64,000 bases of DNA from positions 282,001 through 346,000 of the forward strand of contig JASPKZ010007535.1 of the NCBI GenBank assembly GCA_030220185.1. Direction: 5' to 3'. The notes beneath the pieces are model-generated. The model did not search any database. It was not told the origin of the DNA and worked only from the letters and a program-made list of their open reading frames with translations. The position numbers were made by a program, and so were the translations under genes. This DNA comes from Diploptera punctata (taxonomy: Eukaryota > Arthropoda > Insecta > Blattodea > Blaberidae). Shown here piece by piece: positions 42,437-53,157 of this stretch (positions within the stretch are counted from its first letter, which is position 1; each line of letters starts with the position of its first letter).

Positions 42437-42955
42437 GTTTTAAGAGTGTAGTATTGTAAAAACGAAAATTAAAAAAGGCTTGACAATTTAATAATTTATG
42501 TAATTAAAAAAATAGTTCCACTAATAAACATGCAAGATGCGTAAAGGGAGGGGGCTTAATAGGTTATTGCAGCAAACAGGGGGAACTGATTACAAAAAGT
42601 TTGAGAACATTGCTTTAGGAGTAAAGAATGTTTCCTCATAATGTTGACGTGCCATTGTATTGAATCCTGTGAAATGAAAAATGTTTAGAATGGACATTAA
42701 GGGCCTTTAGCCTCTCGACTGGTTGGAACTGAAAATAAGGATCAAGTATGCACTGTTTCTCAAGTAAAAAAATTGTCTATACTTCATACATCCCTTCTCC
42801 ATGCATTTTAAATCCCTAGAATCCTGCTACCCTCCACATACGCGGAACTTACATAAAACAAACAAAAATCTGATTTAAGGTCTTGCCACAAGATGTTACA
42901 TTTTAATAATTGTGAGAAACAATTTTTTTCTGCTACCCTCTCTCGAACAAGCAGT
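42437..42955. other. Unassigned stretch
   Basis: Nothing recognised apart from TTTGAGAACATTG at 42600. Confidence 0.35.
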
Positions 42956-43165
42956 ATCAGGCAGTTTAGTTCACTTAGCGCCCGCTAGAGGGGCCACCCT
43001 CGCGTACAACCCCCAGGAGTCCCCTAGCTGAGGGAAAAGAGAGAACTCTACCCTCTCTCTCCCCCCTCCACTAACTCGATTCCACCCTCCCTCCCCCAAC
43101 ATCCCTCAATCAATAGAGAACAGCGCTCCTAGTGGGGAAGGGGAGAAACACACCGAGACCAATTA
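42956..43165. other. C-rich block in AT-rich surroundings
   Basis: TTCACTTAGCGCCCGCTAGA then CCCTCTCTCTCCCCCCTCC-type pyrimidine tracts and CGCTCCTAGTGGGGAAGGGG. Composition stands out, but no gene or repeat match was found. Confidence 0.4.
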
Positions 43166-43700
43166 CATGCCCACTTTCCTTCTAACACCGTTTTGCATAC
43201 ATTTACAAAGAGCGACAAGAGAAAAAAAATACCACCACGCCTGCTATTTTATACTACTTCATGTATTTTTTTTTATTTTTTTTTCGTTCATTGTTCCACT
43301 GCTACGGTTCTCTATGTATTTTCAGAAACGTGGTTCGTTTAATAAAAAGAATAATCGCAAATGCCTTCTCAAAAGCACATCATCTGTTCTGATCGAATTG
43401 ATTCAAAAAAATCTTTAAGAATGTAGAAATAATAAGGAAGGTTAACTGAAAGAATAAGGAAGGAAGGGGAATCACAGAATACTATAACGAGTTATGAATC
43501 GAATTACAAATCGCAGGGAAGATTTTTATGAATTTGTATTGCATGTTCCGAATCAAGAGTCCTTTTGTTTCGCTTCAAATCAATTGTCGATGTTTGTTTA
43601 ATGTTCTTAACAATGCAGTAATAAATGGGGTGTTTTGACAGCATCGTTGATTCACTGCTAATATTGTTCTGAATGTTATCGTATATAGAGTGCTTGGAAT
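43166..43700. other. Unassigned stretch
   Basis: No recognised feature; the short frames look random. Confidence 0.4.
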
Positions 43701-43703
43701 ATA

Positions 43704-44400
43704 CACCGTATTCCAAAAATGACGGACAGGGTTTTAAGAATTTAGTATAGCTTTACAAACGAAATTGGATGCGTAATTATTTGCTATAATGAAAAAAAAA
43801 TTGTGAAAGTTTCATATCCTATATGCAATAATTTGTTTCTTGTCATTCTTACATCGTCAGCGTTAAATTTGTGAAAATGACGACTCCTGTACAGAAGTCA
43901 TTCTGTGTGTTGCAATTTGCGAGAATTGGTTCCATTGTTGCAGTGCAGCGAGCTTTCCTACGGCAATTTGGAATTGATCCTCCGACAGATAAAATTATCC
44001 GTCGATGGTATATAAACAGTTAGAAACAACTGGATGTAACTTATCTGTAAAAGGAAAAGTCCAGGACGTCCACTAACACCACATGACGCGTCGGTCCGGA
44101 TGATATGATTCGTTCCCATACCCTCTACGGTCTCCCGATCTCACATCTTGTGATTTCTTCCTGTAGGGGTATGTGAAGGACCATGTGTACGTACCACCAC
44201 TTCCAGACTTGAGAAGAAGGATTGTTGCTGCTGTTGAATTCATTACTCCAAATATGTTCACCAAGGTTTGGCAGGAATTCGACTATCGGCTAGATGTGTA
44301 CCTTGTGACGAAAGGTGCTCACATCCAACACTTAAAAAGTATGTTGTGAAAACTCGAAGAGTTCACCTATATATTTTATAGCACACCGTACTTAATGAAA
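43704..44400 (+). mobile_element. Tc1/mariner-like element, internally deleted
   Basis: Left end CACCGTATTCCAAAAATGAC follows TA. The coding remnant at 43877-44349 has the two transposase ends fused. The matching right TIR is not found after 44350, only AGCACACCGTAC at 44380-44391, perhaps its last bases. Confidence 0.75.
43877..44349 (+). pseudogene. Mariner-like transposase, N- and C-terminal parts only
   Basis: N-terminus MTTPVQKSFCVLQFARIGSI, VAVQRAFLRQFGIDPPTDKI, IRRWY: the first helix-turn-helix of the transposase DNA-binding domain. Text breaks at GKSPGRPLT (44060), skips the catalytic core (two Asp lost), and resumes with RSPDLTSCDFFL (third Asp block), GYVKDHVYVPPLPDLRRRIV, FDYRLDVYLVTKGAHIQHLK and a stop. 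So it is internally deleted by about 600 bp and cannot make transposase. Confidence 0.85.
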
Positions 44401-44744
44401 AACTGATACTGCCCGAGAGAGAACTTAATGCATTCAAACAATTCTGATAGGTGAAACCCCAGTGGCTCCATTCAGATATAGGCCTACAATAACATTTGTG
44501 GTGTGATGTTCGCGATGGGATGATAAATATTTCGTCGCAAGTGATCTCAGTTCTCCACAAATGTCCTGCACACTTAGCAGTTCACAAAACCCTTTAGGAA
44601 TTCAAGGGATAAAGCAGCAAATTCGTGTTGCCATTCAGTTCAAGATCTCCTTTGCTTTCGTGTAGTCTAAAAATCTAAACAGTAACTTTAATCATAGCAA
44701 ATTCTAATTATTTTCATCTTGAACAGTTTCATGGGCTAGTTTTC
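44401..44744. other. Unassigned stretch
   Basis: Nothing recognised. Confidence 0.4.
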
Positions 44745-45075
44745 AACGTTTCTGTCTACATTTCATGGGGTCCCGAGTTCGATTCCCGGTCAGACCATAG
44801 GATTTTTTTTCTTTTTCTTTTTGTGGTTGCTAATGGTTTGATATTTAGTTTAAGGATTCTCCTGGCCCTTCATTATCATTATCACCCATTTTATCGACGG
44901 AGTAACATAACTCCGCCTTCCGGTGCCCCAATCTAAGATATTGATTCCAATTCAGCCAATGACAGGAAGAAAGTAAAAAAAGTATTGAAAGAGAACCTGG
45001 TGGCTTTGGACAAAAGAAATGCTGTCATGCAATTAAAAAAAAAAGAATTGCAAGAAAATTAGGCGTTCGAACCAT
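44745..45075 (+). mobile_element. SINE-3 copy
   Basis: B-box GAGTTCGATTCCCGGTCAGACC (44772-44793), GGATTCTCCTGGCCCTTCAT, ATTATCATTATCACCC, GTAACATAACTCCGCCTTCC and GAACCTGGTGGCTTTGGAC end. The A-box region is weak. Confidence 0.85.
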
Positions 45076-45106
45076 TTTTATGAAACATTTCCTGAACGGA
45101 ATTTTA

Positions 45107-45588
45107 TTCCCTTACTTACTTACTCACTGGCACTATCGAACCCGTAGGTTCATGGCCGCACGGACATAAGCTCTCCATACATCCCTATCCTGAGCTAATG
45201 CTTTCCAATCATTCCCTGTATAATCTACTTCCCTCAAATCATAGTTAATGTTATTCTCCCACCTAATTCTTGGTCTACCAACTGGGCGTTTTCCCTCTGG
45301 CTTTCCTACAAGAAGCTTCCATGCAAGTCTTTCGTTCCCCATACGTGCAACATGCCCTGCCCATCGCAGTCTACGAGACTTAACTGTTCTTATTATATCT
45401 GGCTTCCTATAAAGACCATGTAGTTCATTGTTATGTAGTCTTCTCCATTCACCTGTCTGTTCATCTCTCTTTGGTCCAAAAATTTTCCTAAGTACTTTAT
45501 TCTCAAATACTCGTAATCTTCTTTCCTCTCTTAAAGAAAGAGTCCATGTTTCGCACCCATATAATATAACTGGTACAATAATAAGATC
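45107..45588 (-). pseudogene. LINE-A C-terminal copy, long open frame
   Basis: The open minus frame 45133-45594 (153 aa) is uninterrupted: VPVILYGCETWTLSLREERR, LRVFENKVLRKIFGPKRDEQ, TGEWRRLHNNELHGLYRKPD, RRLRWAGHVARMGNERLAWK, LLVGKPEGKRPVGRPRIRWE, VDYTGNDWKALAQDRDVWRA, YVRAAMNLRVR. The 3' end is GTTCGATAGTGCCAGTGAGTAAGTAAGTAAG. It is the best-preserved C-terminus in the window, so probably the youngest LINE-A insertion. No RT catalytic motifs because of 5' truncation. Confidence 0.94.
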
Positions 45589-45639
45589 CCACAACTGAAT
45601 ATTAAACGTATAAAATTAAGTGTGCTAAAGGGGTAATTT

Positions 45640-45860
45640 TACGATTTATTTCAACATGAACTTGTCTGTTGTTTCAAGTTCCAAGTCCTTTTACTTACCG
45701 AAAAAATGTACAACACGAGATTCAGACTTCACTTCCCTTCCGAAGAAAGCCATACTTAGAAGTTTTTTATGTCCTTAAAAATTATTTGACCCCAATCGGA
45801 TTTGAACCCGAGAAACGGCGAGCTTGTGATCCACTGTCCTGAGTTAGATCATGTAGTATT
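45640..45860 (-). mobile_element. tRNA-derived SINE (SINE-7), second copy
   Basis: Minus strand: AGGACAGTGGATCACAAGCTCGCC (A-box-like), GGGTTCAAATCCGATTGGGG (B-box at 45790-45809), then CTTCGGAAGGGAAG. Better head than the 37441-37700 copy. Confidence 0.55.
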
Positions 45861-46809
45861 TTTATCCTTGTTTACAGACGCTCTATACGTTTGGTTATAA
45901 TACGTAGGCAATAAAATTTCAATTGTGATAGTCTTGTGTTTTCTGAAGATCGCCGAACTTATCTCCTTGATTTTATGAAATAAACATCATGATGTGGTAG
46001 GTAGAATTCCTATCTTCACTTAGGTGGCCAGGGTTCGATTACAGACGGATAGCTGATTTTTAAACTCCACCTTGTAATTAGACATGTGTCCCTAATCCTG
46101 TGCTCTGTTTGGTGTTGGTCCATAGATCCAGGGAAATCAGATACTGTGTTTCTACCTAATATGCAATTTATAGAGTTCCTTCTCCCGCCTACTGGCAGCT
46201 TGTTTGGGACTATAGCTTACAATCATTAGGTTATGTCCTAGAAAAGGAAGAAGGATAAAAAACGAAAAAATATAGGCTATTATGTAATAGTCATTATGAA
46301 ATTATTATCCTTCATTCGCCTTAGTATCTGGGAAAAAAAAAGCTTTACTGGTTCCGGGATCATCCGAAAGTGAGTCTTAAATGAATATAGTACCACCTGT
46401 AAAGTAAAACATCTATTTGTGTCCAATGTAATATCAAGTCGAGGGATCGTATCGAATGACCATATTTTTTAAGATATGTGATATAAAGATATGCCGGCAT
46501 GTCACATGATAGTAGCAGATGAAATTTAATGAAATTAAATAGAGGACATGAGAATGAAAAAGTGGTGGATTGATCTATTATTTTACTTTTTAATTAATTT
46601 ATTTATTTTGCAGGGGAAAACGAGAGAAACTCCAAGAAAACTATTTTATGGGACCGATTTGTGTGTCACGAATCCTAGTTAGAGTGACCGAAATCGAACA
46701 TGTGACCCAGGTATGAATACATGTATGTACGTAATTGTATGTACGTACGTGTGTGCGTATATGTGCATGTATGTATGTATGTTTCTGTATGTACCTACCC
46801 TCATGAAGA
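45861..46809. other. Unassigned, with TATG/TACG repeats
   Basis: An isolated tRNA-like GCCAGGGTTCGATTACAGAC lies near 46030. Short TATGTACG-type simple repeats at 46720-46785. Confidence 0.4.
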
Positions 46810-46900
46810 CATGCCTGCTTCCTTAGAGGGAGTTCCTTGACCAAGCTAATTTTAGTTAAGATTATTTTGCTACATATGTCATTGGTAAAAGAAGCTTCTC
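46810..46900 (-). mobile_element. SINE-5 3' end fragment
   Basis: CTTAGAGGGAGTTCCTTGAC-CAAGCTAATTTTAGTTA corresponds in reverse to the SINE-5 end, as at 300-340. Confidence 0.5.
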
Positions 46901-47035
46901 TATTTACAACTTTGAAGGTGATTAGTTTTAATTTAACTTAAAATCCTGGGTAGAATCCAAGTTAATACCAGAAGAGAGATCTTAATGTAAATCATCATAA
47001 ACAAATGCTTGGCATAAAATTCAATAAATCCTTAT
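46901..47035. other. Unassigned short stretch
   Basis: No feature recognised. Confidence 0.3.
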
Positions 47036-47039
47036 TAAT

Positions 47040-47560
47040 TACTTGCTAAAAGCCGGCGTGCTCTGCTACGCCTAAATAAATTCAATGTGTTTTTTATGTT
47101 TAATTCTATGGATAAAAGGAAAAATAATTATAAATTGATATAGTAATTATTTTTAGATACCCCGTGCTGATTACCTGGAGTTGCCCTGTAATCTACTTAT
47201 CCCGATCTTCTTGGCATAAATGAGCTGAAAGACAAAAAATTGTTATTGTAAGTTATCCATAAAAGAGAGATATATGCTGTCGCGGACCTATTTAGTAGGG
47301 TTTTTTTTTTATATTCAATTCTGCGTACATTAATTTTGTGTTTTTGTTATGGTTTCGGAGCGTAAGCAATTTAAGCGTCCAAAAAGCCACTTTTTAGTGT
47401 ACCGATTTTTCTTTAGCTCCGGCCCTATTGTAGATACGGTAATATGTTATATATGTTAATTATAACAGAAAAAATCTCTAAATTATGCACAAAATCATCA
47501 GTCAATTAGTTTTTGAGTGCAAGATGGAAGGACAGACAAACACACCCACACTCGTTTTTA
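47040..47560 (+). repeat. Repeat E, copy 2
   Basis: GCCGGCGTGCTCTGCTACGC, one core (TACCCCGTGCTGATTACCTG at 47158), CTTCTTGGCATAAATGAGCT, ATATGCTGTCGCGGACC, ending in GATGGAAGGACAGACAAACA. It has one core unit where copy 1 has two. Confidence 0.75.
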
Positions 47561-47708
47561 CATATAAAATTAATCCCACATTTCTAAACCGTCAGAATTA
47601 TAAAATGAAAATAATATTTCAGTAACAAATTTCGAAATAATTTCAAATAATAAGAAGAGGCTAATACTAATAAAATTCATATCAAATTCCGTTAAGGTGA
47701 ATAGTCAT

Positions 47709-48057
47709 AAGATAAAAGTTAAAAATTGAATTGTACCTTTTGGCAGGTGCCGTCGTCCTCAACTTGTTAAAATGGAGTATATAAAATTAACTGGAGCGCT
47801 TTCGGAAGTTAACTTCCATCCTCGGCAGGTTGAGCTTCTGCTACTCGCTGTTGTTGTTTACGATTATGTATACTCCAGTGCTACAAACAGTTGGAGTATA
47901 CATCACCGTAAACAACAACGAGTAGCAGAAGCTCAACCTGCCGAGGATGGAAGTTAACTTCCGAAAGCGCTCCAGCTAATTTTATATACACCATTTTAAC
48001 AAGATGAGGACGACGGCACCTGCCAAAAGCTACAATTCAATTTTTAACTTTTATCTT
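47709..48057. repeat. Foldback FB4, near-perfect 167-bp arms
   Basis: Arms 47709-47877 and 47892-48057 are inverted repeats with only a few mismatches around a 14-bp centre (GTGCTACAAACAGT). The right arm contains CCGAGGA, T, the 14-bp palindrome GGAAGTTAACTTCC, GAAA (47941-47966), the same layout as FB3. Ends are AAGATAAAAGTTAAAAATTG. No coding. Confidence 0.92.
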
Positions 48058-48450
48058 CGGTGGACTAGTGGTTATGATCCTTGCCTCGGTCCCGAGGGTC
48101 GCGGGTTCAAACACGGCCGGGGTCGATGGACGAAAAAATCCAAGGAGCAAGTCCTCCGGGAGGGACTTTAAGCCGTGGGTCCCGAGTCTGAAGATTTTCA
48201 GGCTCGTAAAAAATCCTTAAGCCTGAATGAAAAGGCCTCTAAGCAAAATTTACCGAATTTTCCCGTCCTAGTACTACCTTTGTTTCCTAGATGTCAGTAT
48301 GAGGCGGAACGCTGGCCACGGACCACTCAAAATGACATCTATACGAAAACAAGTGTAACTAAATTAGTATGGTTCAAATTCTTCCCTGTAGGGGGAGAGC
48401 GCCTAAATATCTGTAAAGGGAAAACAAGGGCTTACAATACAATCTTAGAA
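48058..48450 (+). mobile_element. SINE-5, nearly full length
   Basis: CGGTGGACTAGTGGTTATGA (A-box; first 5 bp of the family lost at the FB4 junction), B-box GGGTTCAAACACGGCCGGGG, GGAGGGACTTTAAGCCGTGG, CCCGAGTCTGAAGATTTTCA, AAAAGGCCTCTAAGC, GAATTTTCCCGTCCTAGTAC, GGTTCAAATTCTTCCCTGTA. The 94-aa frame is incidental. Confidence 0.93.
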
Positions 48451-49215
48451 GAGGCTTAGTACTTGAATAAGAAAATGTTTTAGCCTTTAATTAGTCCAGT
48501 ATACAATCTAAGAATATTTAATTAATCTGGATTTACTTCACATCTAACAATCTGTGAATTAATCCATTATAAGCTAAACATTTCAAAAAATAATTTTAAA
48601 TGTAAAAAAAAATATTGACAGGAATGTATTTAAACATGTTACTAACGAATTTCACATATCACTTGATTGAACTAACAAATTACACAAACGTTTAGCACAA
48701 AGCATGCAGATTATAAAGAACAGAGAAGGGGCGAGTGGAGGGAAAAGAGAGAAAAAACTGTCGATTTTTATGATTTTAAAACAATCCCAAACAGAAAAAA
48801 TATTCAATTTTAATTGCAACAGATTTTTGCTGACATTTTATGTAAATAGTTGAACGTTTCCGCCCCTAACTCAATAGATAGCACCACTGTACTAACACGA
48901 TGTTTTTTTTTAATAGGCGAGAAAGCATACCCTAAGGTCGTACGCTTTGAAATTCGACAACTCTTTGAAAAAAAAAATATCGAGCGTCGATGATTGAAGA
49001 ATCAAAGAGAACAAATTGTTTGTTTGACCGATTTGGTAAAATTATCCCTCGGTTTATGTTCATAATTAAATGGCTTCATTTTACACAGAAAGAGCGTTCA
49101 AAGGAAAATTAAATGTGTATATTTTACAACAATGACTTCCAACATTCATATGTTAATAATTTAAACTTTACTAAGATAGTATTTTGTAAAATCTAAAAAC
49201 AAAAAATAAGCCATT
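48451..49215. other. Unassigned stretch
   Basis: No recognised feature. Confidence 0.4.
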
Positions 49216-49345
49216 TACATTATTATTATTATTATCATTATTATTATTATGGTCATATTTACATTACTTTTTTATAAATATTTGTATTCCACAATACAGT
49301 TTCTCCTTCAACCCAAAGTGATTTGTCGCCAGAGGTTATCATTAC
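49216..49345 (-). mobile_element. LINE-D 3' end with (AAT)n tail
   Basis: Reverse complement reads TCTGGCGACAAATCACTTTG-GGTTGAAGGAGAAACTGTAT, matching 40595-40640 of LINE-D, then AAT units at 49216-49250. Confidence 0.8.
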
Positions 49346-49419
49346 TGCAACATTTATTATTGTCATTGTTATTATTTGGCAGTAGTGTCATATTAGACCT
49401 ATTATACATTTTTTTGTCT

Positions 49420-49700
49420 AATGCCACCAGGTTGTCTTTTATGGCATTTCTGCTTTCTCCCATAGCATTGGCATAATTGTAATCCATTTCATAGGTTGGG
49501 GAACCTGGAAGGCAGAGTTACGTTACCCCGATGGTATGATGGGTGATAAATGATGATGAAGCGCCAGGACCATGGGCAATCACAGGAATAATTCCCTTTA
49601 ATGAAAAATTCGTATGGTTTGACCGGAAATCGAACCCGGGACCTCATGAACAGTAGTCAGGAACGCTGACCACTAGCCCATAAGGCTGATCAATTAGGAT
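49420..49700 (-). mobile_element. SINE-3 copy
   Basis: Minus strand: TGGGCTAGTGGTCAGCGTTC (A-box), GGTCCCGGGTTCGATTTCCG (B-box at 49625-49645), CCTGGCGCTTCATCATC, GGTAACGTAACTCTGCCTTC, CAACCTGGTGGCATT end. Well-preserved tRNA-like head. Confidence 0.88.
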
Positions 49701-49859
49701 CTATTATTATTAATATTATGATTACTATTATTATAATTATAATAATAATTGTTATTATTCTTATTGTTAATATTTATGTATTTATTTATTTATAAACAGG
49801 TTTACAACGAAAAAAATTCCTGTGTCCAAAGTGTTTTAAATTTTTATCTTCTTTCTCCA

Positions 49860-50060
49860 TTCGTCTCTCCCTTCCCATTCCAGTTCTTACAGACCTAGCT
49901 CCCTCATACCTCTTCTGGTATCATCCATCCATTTATATCTAGATCGACCTCTTTCCTTTCCCAGGAAGCTTTTCTGGACAATCTTGTCTCTGTAATTTTA
50001 CGTATATAATCATACCATTCTAGCTGTCAGTATCTCACAAATTCTAATATTGAAATTTGG
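49860..50060 (-). pseudogene. LINE C-terminal scrap
   Basis: Minus strand: SFLGKERGRSRYKWMDDTRR-GMRELGL, after an eroded L-x-x-R-M-V leader. The G-R-x-R-Y-K-W-M-D-D-x-R motif is typical of LINE C-termini. Confidence 0.6.
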
Positions 50061-50067
50061 ACTTTCA

Positions 50068-50098
<31 letters not shown>

Positions 50099-50284
50099 TA
50101 CATTTTGCACTACTAAACTAGAGACATAGTCAAGAAATATTAAAATTATGTCAAAATGAACAGGAAATCAAGATGTCCATATTATTAGTATAATACGGCT
50201 TCTGCATGAGCCACCTTGAGACAAGTAGAATTACACTTTTATGTCTAATTAAAAATATTTGCTAGAAAGTGTATTACAAACTTT

Positions 50285-50585
50285 CGAAGACCAGCCTCAA
50301 AGAGCTTCTGTCTATAGTTCATGAGGTTCCGGGTTCGATTTCCGGTCAGACCATAGGGTTTTTTTTCTTAAAAGGAAAATTATTCCTATCGTTGCCGAAG
50401 ATCTGAATTTAGGTCAGGTTTAATGACTCTCCTGGCGCTTCATTATCATTCATCGCCTATCATATCAACAGAATAACGTAACTCCGCCTTTCAGACGTCC
50501 CAACTTAAAAAGTAGGTTGTAATTCCGTCATGCCAGGAGTACCAAAAATATCATCAAGGCAACTTGGTGGCTTTATTAGTAAAAA
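50285..50585 (+). mobile_element. SINE-3 copy
   Basis: GGTTCCGGGTTCGATTTCCG (B-box, 50325-50344), GACTCTCCTGGCGCTTCATT, AATAACGTAACTCCGCCTTTC, AAGTAGGTTGTAATTCCGTC, CAACTTGGTGGCTTTA end. Confidence 0.88.
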
Positions 50586-50820
50586 AACACAATTAAACTA
50601 TTTAACAATTATTTTAGATATATATATATATATATATATATTTCAAAAGTATTCTTGTTCCTTAATAAACAGTAATATTTATTTTGATTAATAGATTCTT
50701 CCGAGCGAGTTGGTTGAAACTATAGCGTTTGAGGCTCATGTATAAGATATATTAAAAGTTTTAGCCATATATAAATATTAATAACATATATGAACTTGAA
50801 ATAGATAGAAATGATTATTA
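50586..50820. other. Unassigned, with (TA)n
   Basis: (TA)n at 50619-50642; the remainder is AT-rich without features. Confidence 0.5.
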
Positions 50821-50822
50821 TA

Positions 50823-52124
50823 CAGCGTGTCCCATTCAAACCTCCCACATTTCAATTGATCATAACTCTGAAAGTATGCGGAATTATGAAATGAGATTGG
50901 TATTAAAAGAAAGAGAAACCCGTTTGTTTTCATTGTTGCAGTTAATTCATCTGTCGCATGTTGGACAATAATGGTTTAAAACAAAATGGCGACTCCTCAG
51001 CAACGAGCACAAACTGTTTTCTGGTATGCAGAGACGAAGTCAATAATTACAATAATTAAAGAAATTGCTGGAGAGAATATGGAGGAAATGCGCCTGATGG
51101 CAAGACCATTAAGGTATGGCTTGAGAAGTTTCTGGCGACTGGAAGCGTTAAAAAAGAATCAGGAGGTGCTCGTATACGTGTTTCAGAAGAAAATATTGAA
51201 GAAATTAGAGCAGGATTTCAGAGAAGTCCACAAAAATCAATTCGCCAAGCTTCCCGGCAGTTCAATGTGCCGAGATGAACTGTGCATCGAGTGCTTCATA
51301 AGCGGCTTCGTTTGTACCCCTACAAGGTGCAAATTGTTCAACAAATAAAGCCAGATGATAGGCCACGACGACAGGCATTCGCTATTGAAATGCTGGATCG
51401 TATTGACAAGGACCCTCAATTTCTTGGAAACGTCTTGTTTTCTGACGAGGCAACGTTCCATGTATCAGGATCTGTTAATCGGCACAATGTAAGGATCTGG
51501 GGTACGCAAAATCCACACGTCTACCGTGAACACGTCCGGGATAGCCCAAAAGTAAACGTTTGGTGCGGCCTGATAAAGAACAGGATTATAGGTTCTTTTT
51601 TCTTCCATGAGAAGTCAATAACTGGCCCGGTAGGCCTACCAAGACATGTTGGAACAGTTCTTGTACCCCCAAGTAGCTGATCTGCAACCCCAAGTAATCT
51701 TTCAGCAAGATGGAGCCCCACCACACTGGAGCCTGGATGATCGGAATTCACTCAAATAATCCTTCCCAGATAGGTGGATTGGACGCGGTGGACCAATTTG
51801 CTGGCCACCACGTTCGCCAGGCATCACTCCACTGTTTGCGACTCCAATACAAGATCGTCATGATTTACGAACCCGTATCCTTGACACAATTTCAACAGTA
51901 TCAATAGACATGTTGAACAGAACGTGGCACGAAACTGAATACAGACTTGATATTGTTCGTGCTACTAATGGTGCACATATAGAGATGTTTTAGTGTGTGG
52001 CAATGTGTGGCAATGAAAATTCTTTGAGTTTCTGTTTCGCTTAATACCGGCCTCATTTCATAATTCGGTATACTTTGTTAGTTATGATTAATTAAAACGT
52101 GGGAGGTTTGGATGGGACACCCTG
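50823..52124 (+). mobile_element. 1302-bp Tc1/mariner element, both TIRs present
   Basis: Left TIR CAGCGTGTCCCATTCAAACC.. and right TIR (reverse complement CAGGGTGTCCCATCCAAACC..) match over about 80 bp with scattered mismatches. TA flanks both ends (50821-50822, 52125-52126). The single ORF (50986-51993) is decayed. Right-end tandem GTGTGTGGCAATGTGTGGCAATG sits after the stop. Confidence 0.95.
50986..51993 (+). pseudogene. Tc1/mariner transposase, DD41-type spacing, dead
   Basis: Cut-and-paste transposase remnant. MATPQQRAQTVFWYAETKSI at the N-terminus; frame break near 51070; GKTIKVWLEKFLATGSVKKE; in-frame TGA near 51276; MHRVLHKRLRLYPYKVQIVQ; first Asp in LFSDEATFHVSGS (codon 51444); break near 51630; second Asp in QQDGAPPHWSLD (codon 51709); in-frame TAA near 51763; WPPRSPGITPL. 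The third-Asp site should be the codon at 51835, giving 41 residues between Asp 2 and Asp 3, but the DFF..W block is deleted and text jumps to ATPIQDRHDLRTRILDTIS, then DIVRATNGAHIEMF and stop. DD41D is a known Tc1/mariner subgroup. Confidence 0.9.
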
Positions 52125-52126
52125 TA

Positions 52127-52500
52127 TTATTATAATTATTATTTCCTCAGACGAGACTAGGTTAAAATTTCATTACCATCATTACCGAGGCCTCGTTTCA
52201 TCATATACACAGTTCCATAAATAGACCAGTCATAAAAAAAATAAATAAAAGCGATATGGACATAGATGTTAAAGTGTGTATAAATAATAAAAACCAAAAG
52301 TACTTATATTTACAGCACATGAGCCAAACGAGTAGGTATATACGTGAACCCTGCGATGGCCATTAATAATATGAGCTCTTTTATAAAAAGTGGCTTTTTT
52401 TATATTAGATCTATGAGTAGGGCCTAGAGTTTAAATAACAGCTCATAATGCCTTAGTATTAGTCAAGCAAAATATCTCTGCAGGCGGAAGAATTACGAAG
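52127..52500. other. Unassigned stretch
   Basis: Nothing recognised. Confidence 0.4.
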
Positions 52501-52511
52501 ATGTTTGTTGC

Positions 52512-52560
52512 TACACGTGACGTCATATAAGGCAGTGTACACTGTCAGCGTCCCACGTCC
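52512..52560 (+). promoter_or_regulatory. Candidate CRE/E-box/TATA cluster
   Basis: ACACGTGACGTCATATAAGG packs an E-box (CACGTG), a palindromic CRE (TGACGTCA, 52518-52525) and a TATAA directly after it. TCAGCG about 20 bp further could be an initiator but is closer than the usual ~30 bp. The region to 52740 is less AT-rich. No downstream gene was recognised, so this may be chance. Confidence 0.3.
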
Positions 52561-53155
52561 GATTCTCCTCTGCACTCATAGATAGCAGTGTCACGTGTTC
52601 TATTCCTGCGAAAACACGACTGCAGTGCCCTCCGTCAACAACTGCGCTTACTCTTTAAACGGGTAATAGCTTGTCAGGCTTATTAACAAATTGGCAATTC
52701 GAATAACATGCAGAACATGACACCATGTGTTGTAACTACAAAAATGTTAAACTAAGGAAGTAAAACACATGATAATGATGCCTAAAGAAGCGTTCAATGA
52801 CCTAGAACTAGGTGGTTGGATAACGTGCACAGTGATATTAAGAAATGTAAATCTCACAGGTGGAATGCAAGATCCAAGGACAGAAACAATTGGAGGAGGT
52901 GAAGGTCCGCATTGGAATGTAGTGTATTTTAAGAAGAAGAAGAAAAATTTCAATAGAAAATTGAGTATGTTCTGTGGAGCTCTTCAAAAATATATATGAA
53001 ACTGGTGAAGTACTTTATTTGGAGTGTGGAAATGTATGAGTGTAGAGCTGTAAGCTCTAAGCGATAGGCTACGAATTTGGAAAAGAATGCAACTTAAGAA
53101 ATGGACAAACGAAAAGAATGATGATGGAAATGATTAGATAACTTTGTTATTATTT
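52561..53155. other. Unassigned; degenerate LINE-like text
   Basis: The plus frame 52769-52999 reads MPKEAFNDLELGGWITCTV.. with no clear motif. GAAGAAGAAGAAGAAAAA at 52932 could be a LINE tail. Not assigned. Confidence 0.3.
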
Positions 53156-53157
53156 TC

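Noticed and set aside
41558..42612. hAT element with ends CAGCGTTTCTCAA and TTTGAGAACATTG surrounding the MITE
   Set aside because: The ends match only loosely, and the flanking 8-mers (TTCAAGAT, CTTTAGGA) are not duplicates.
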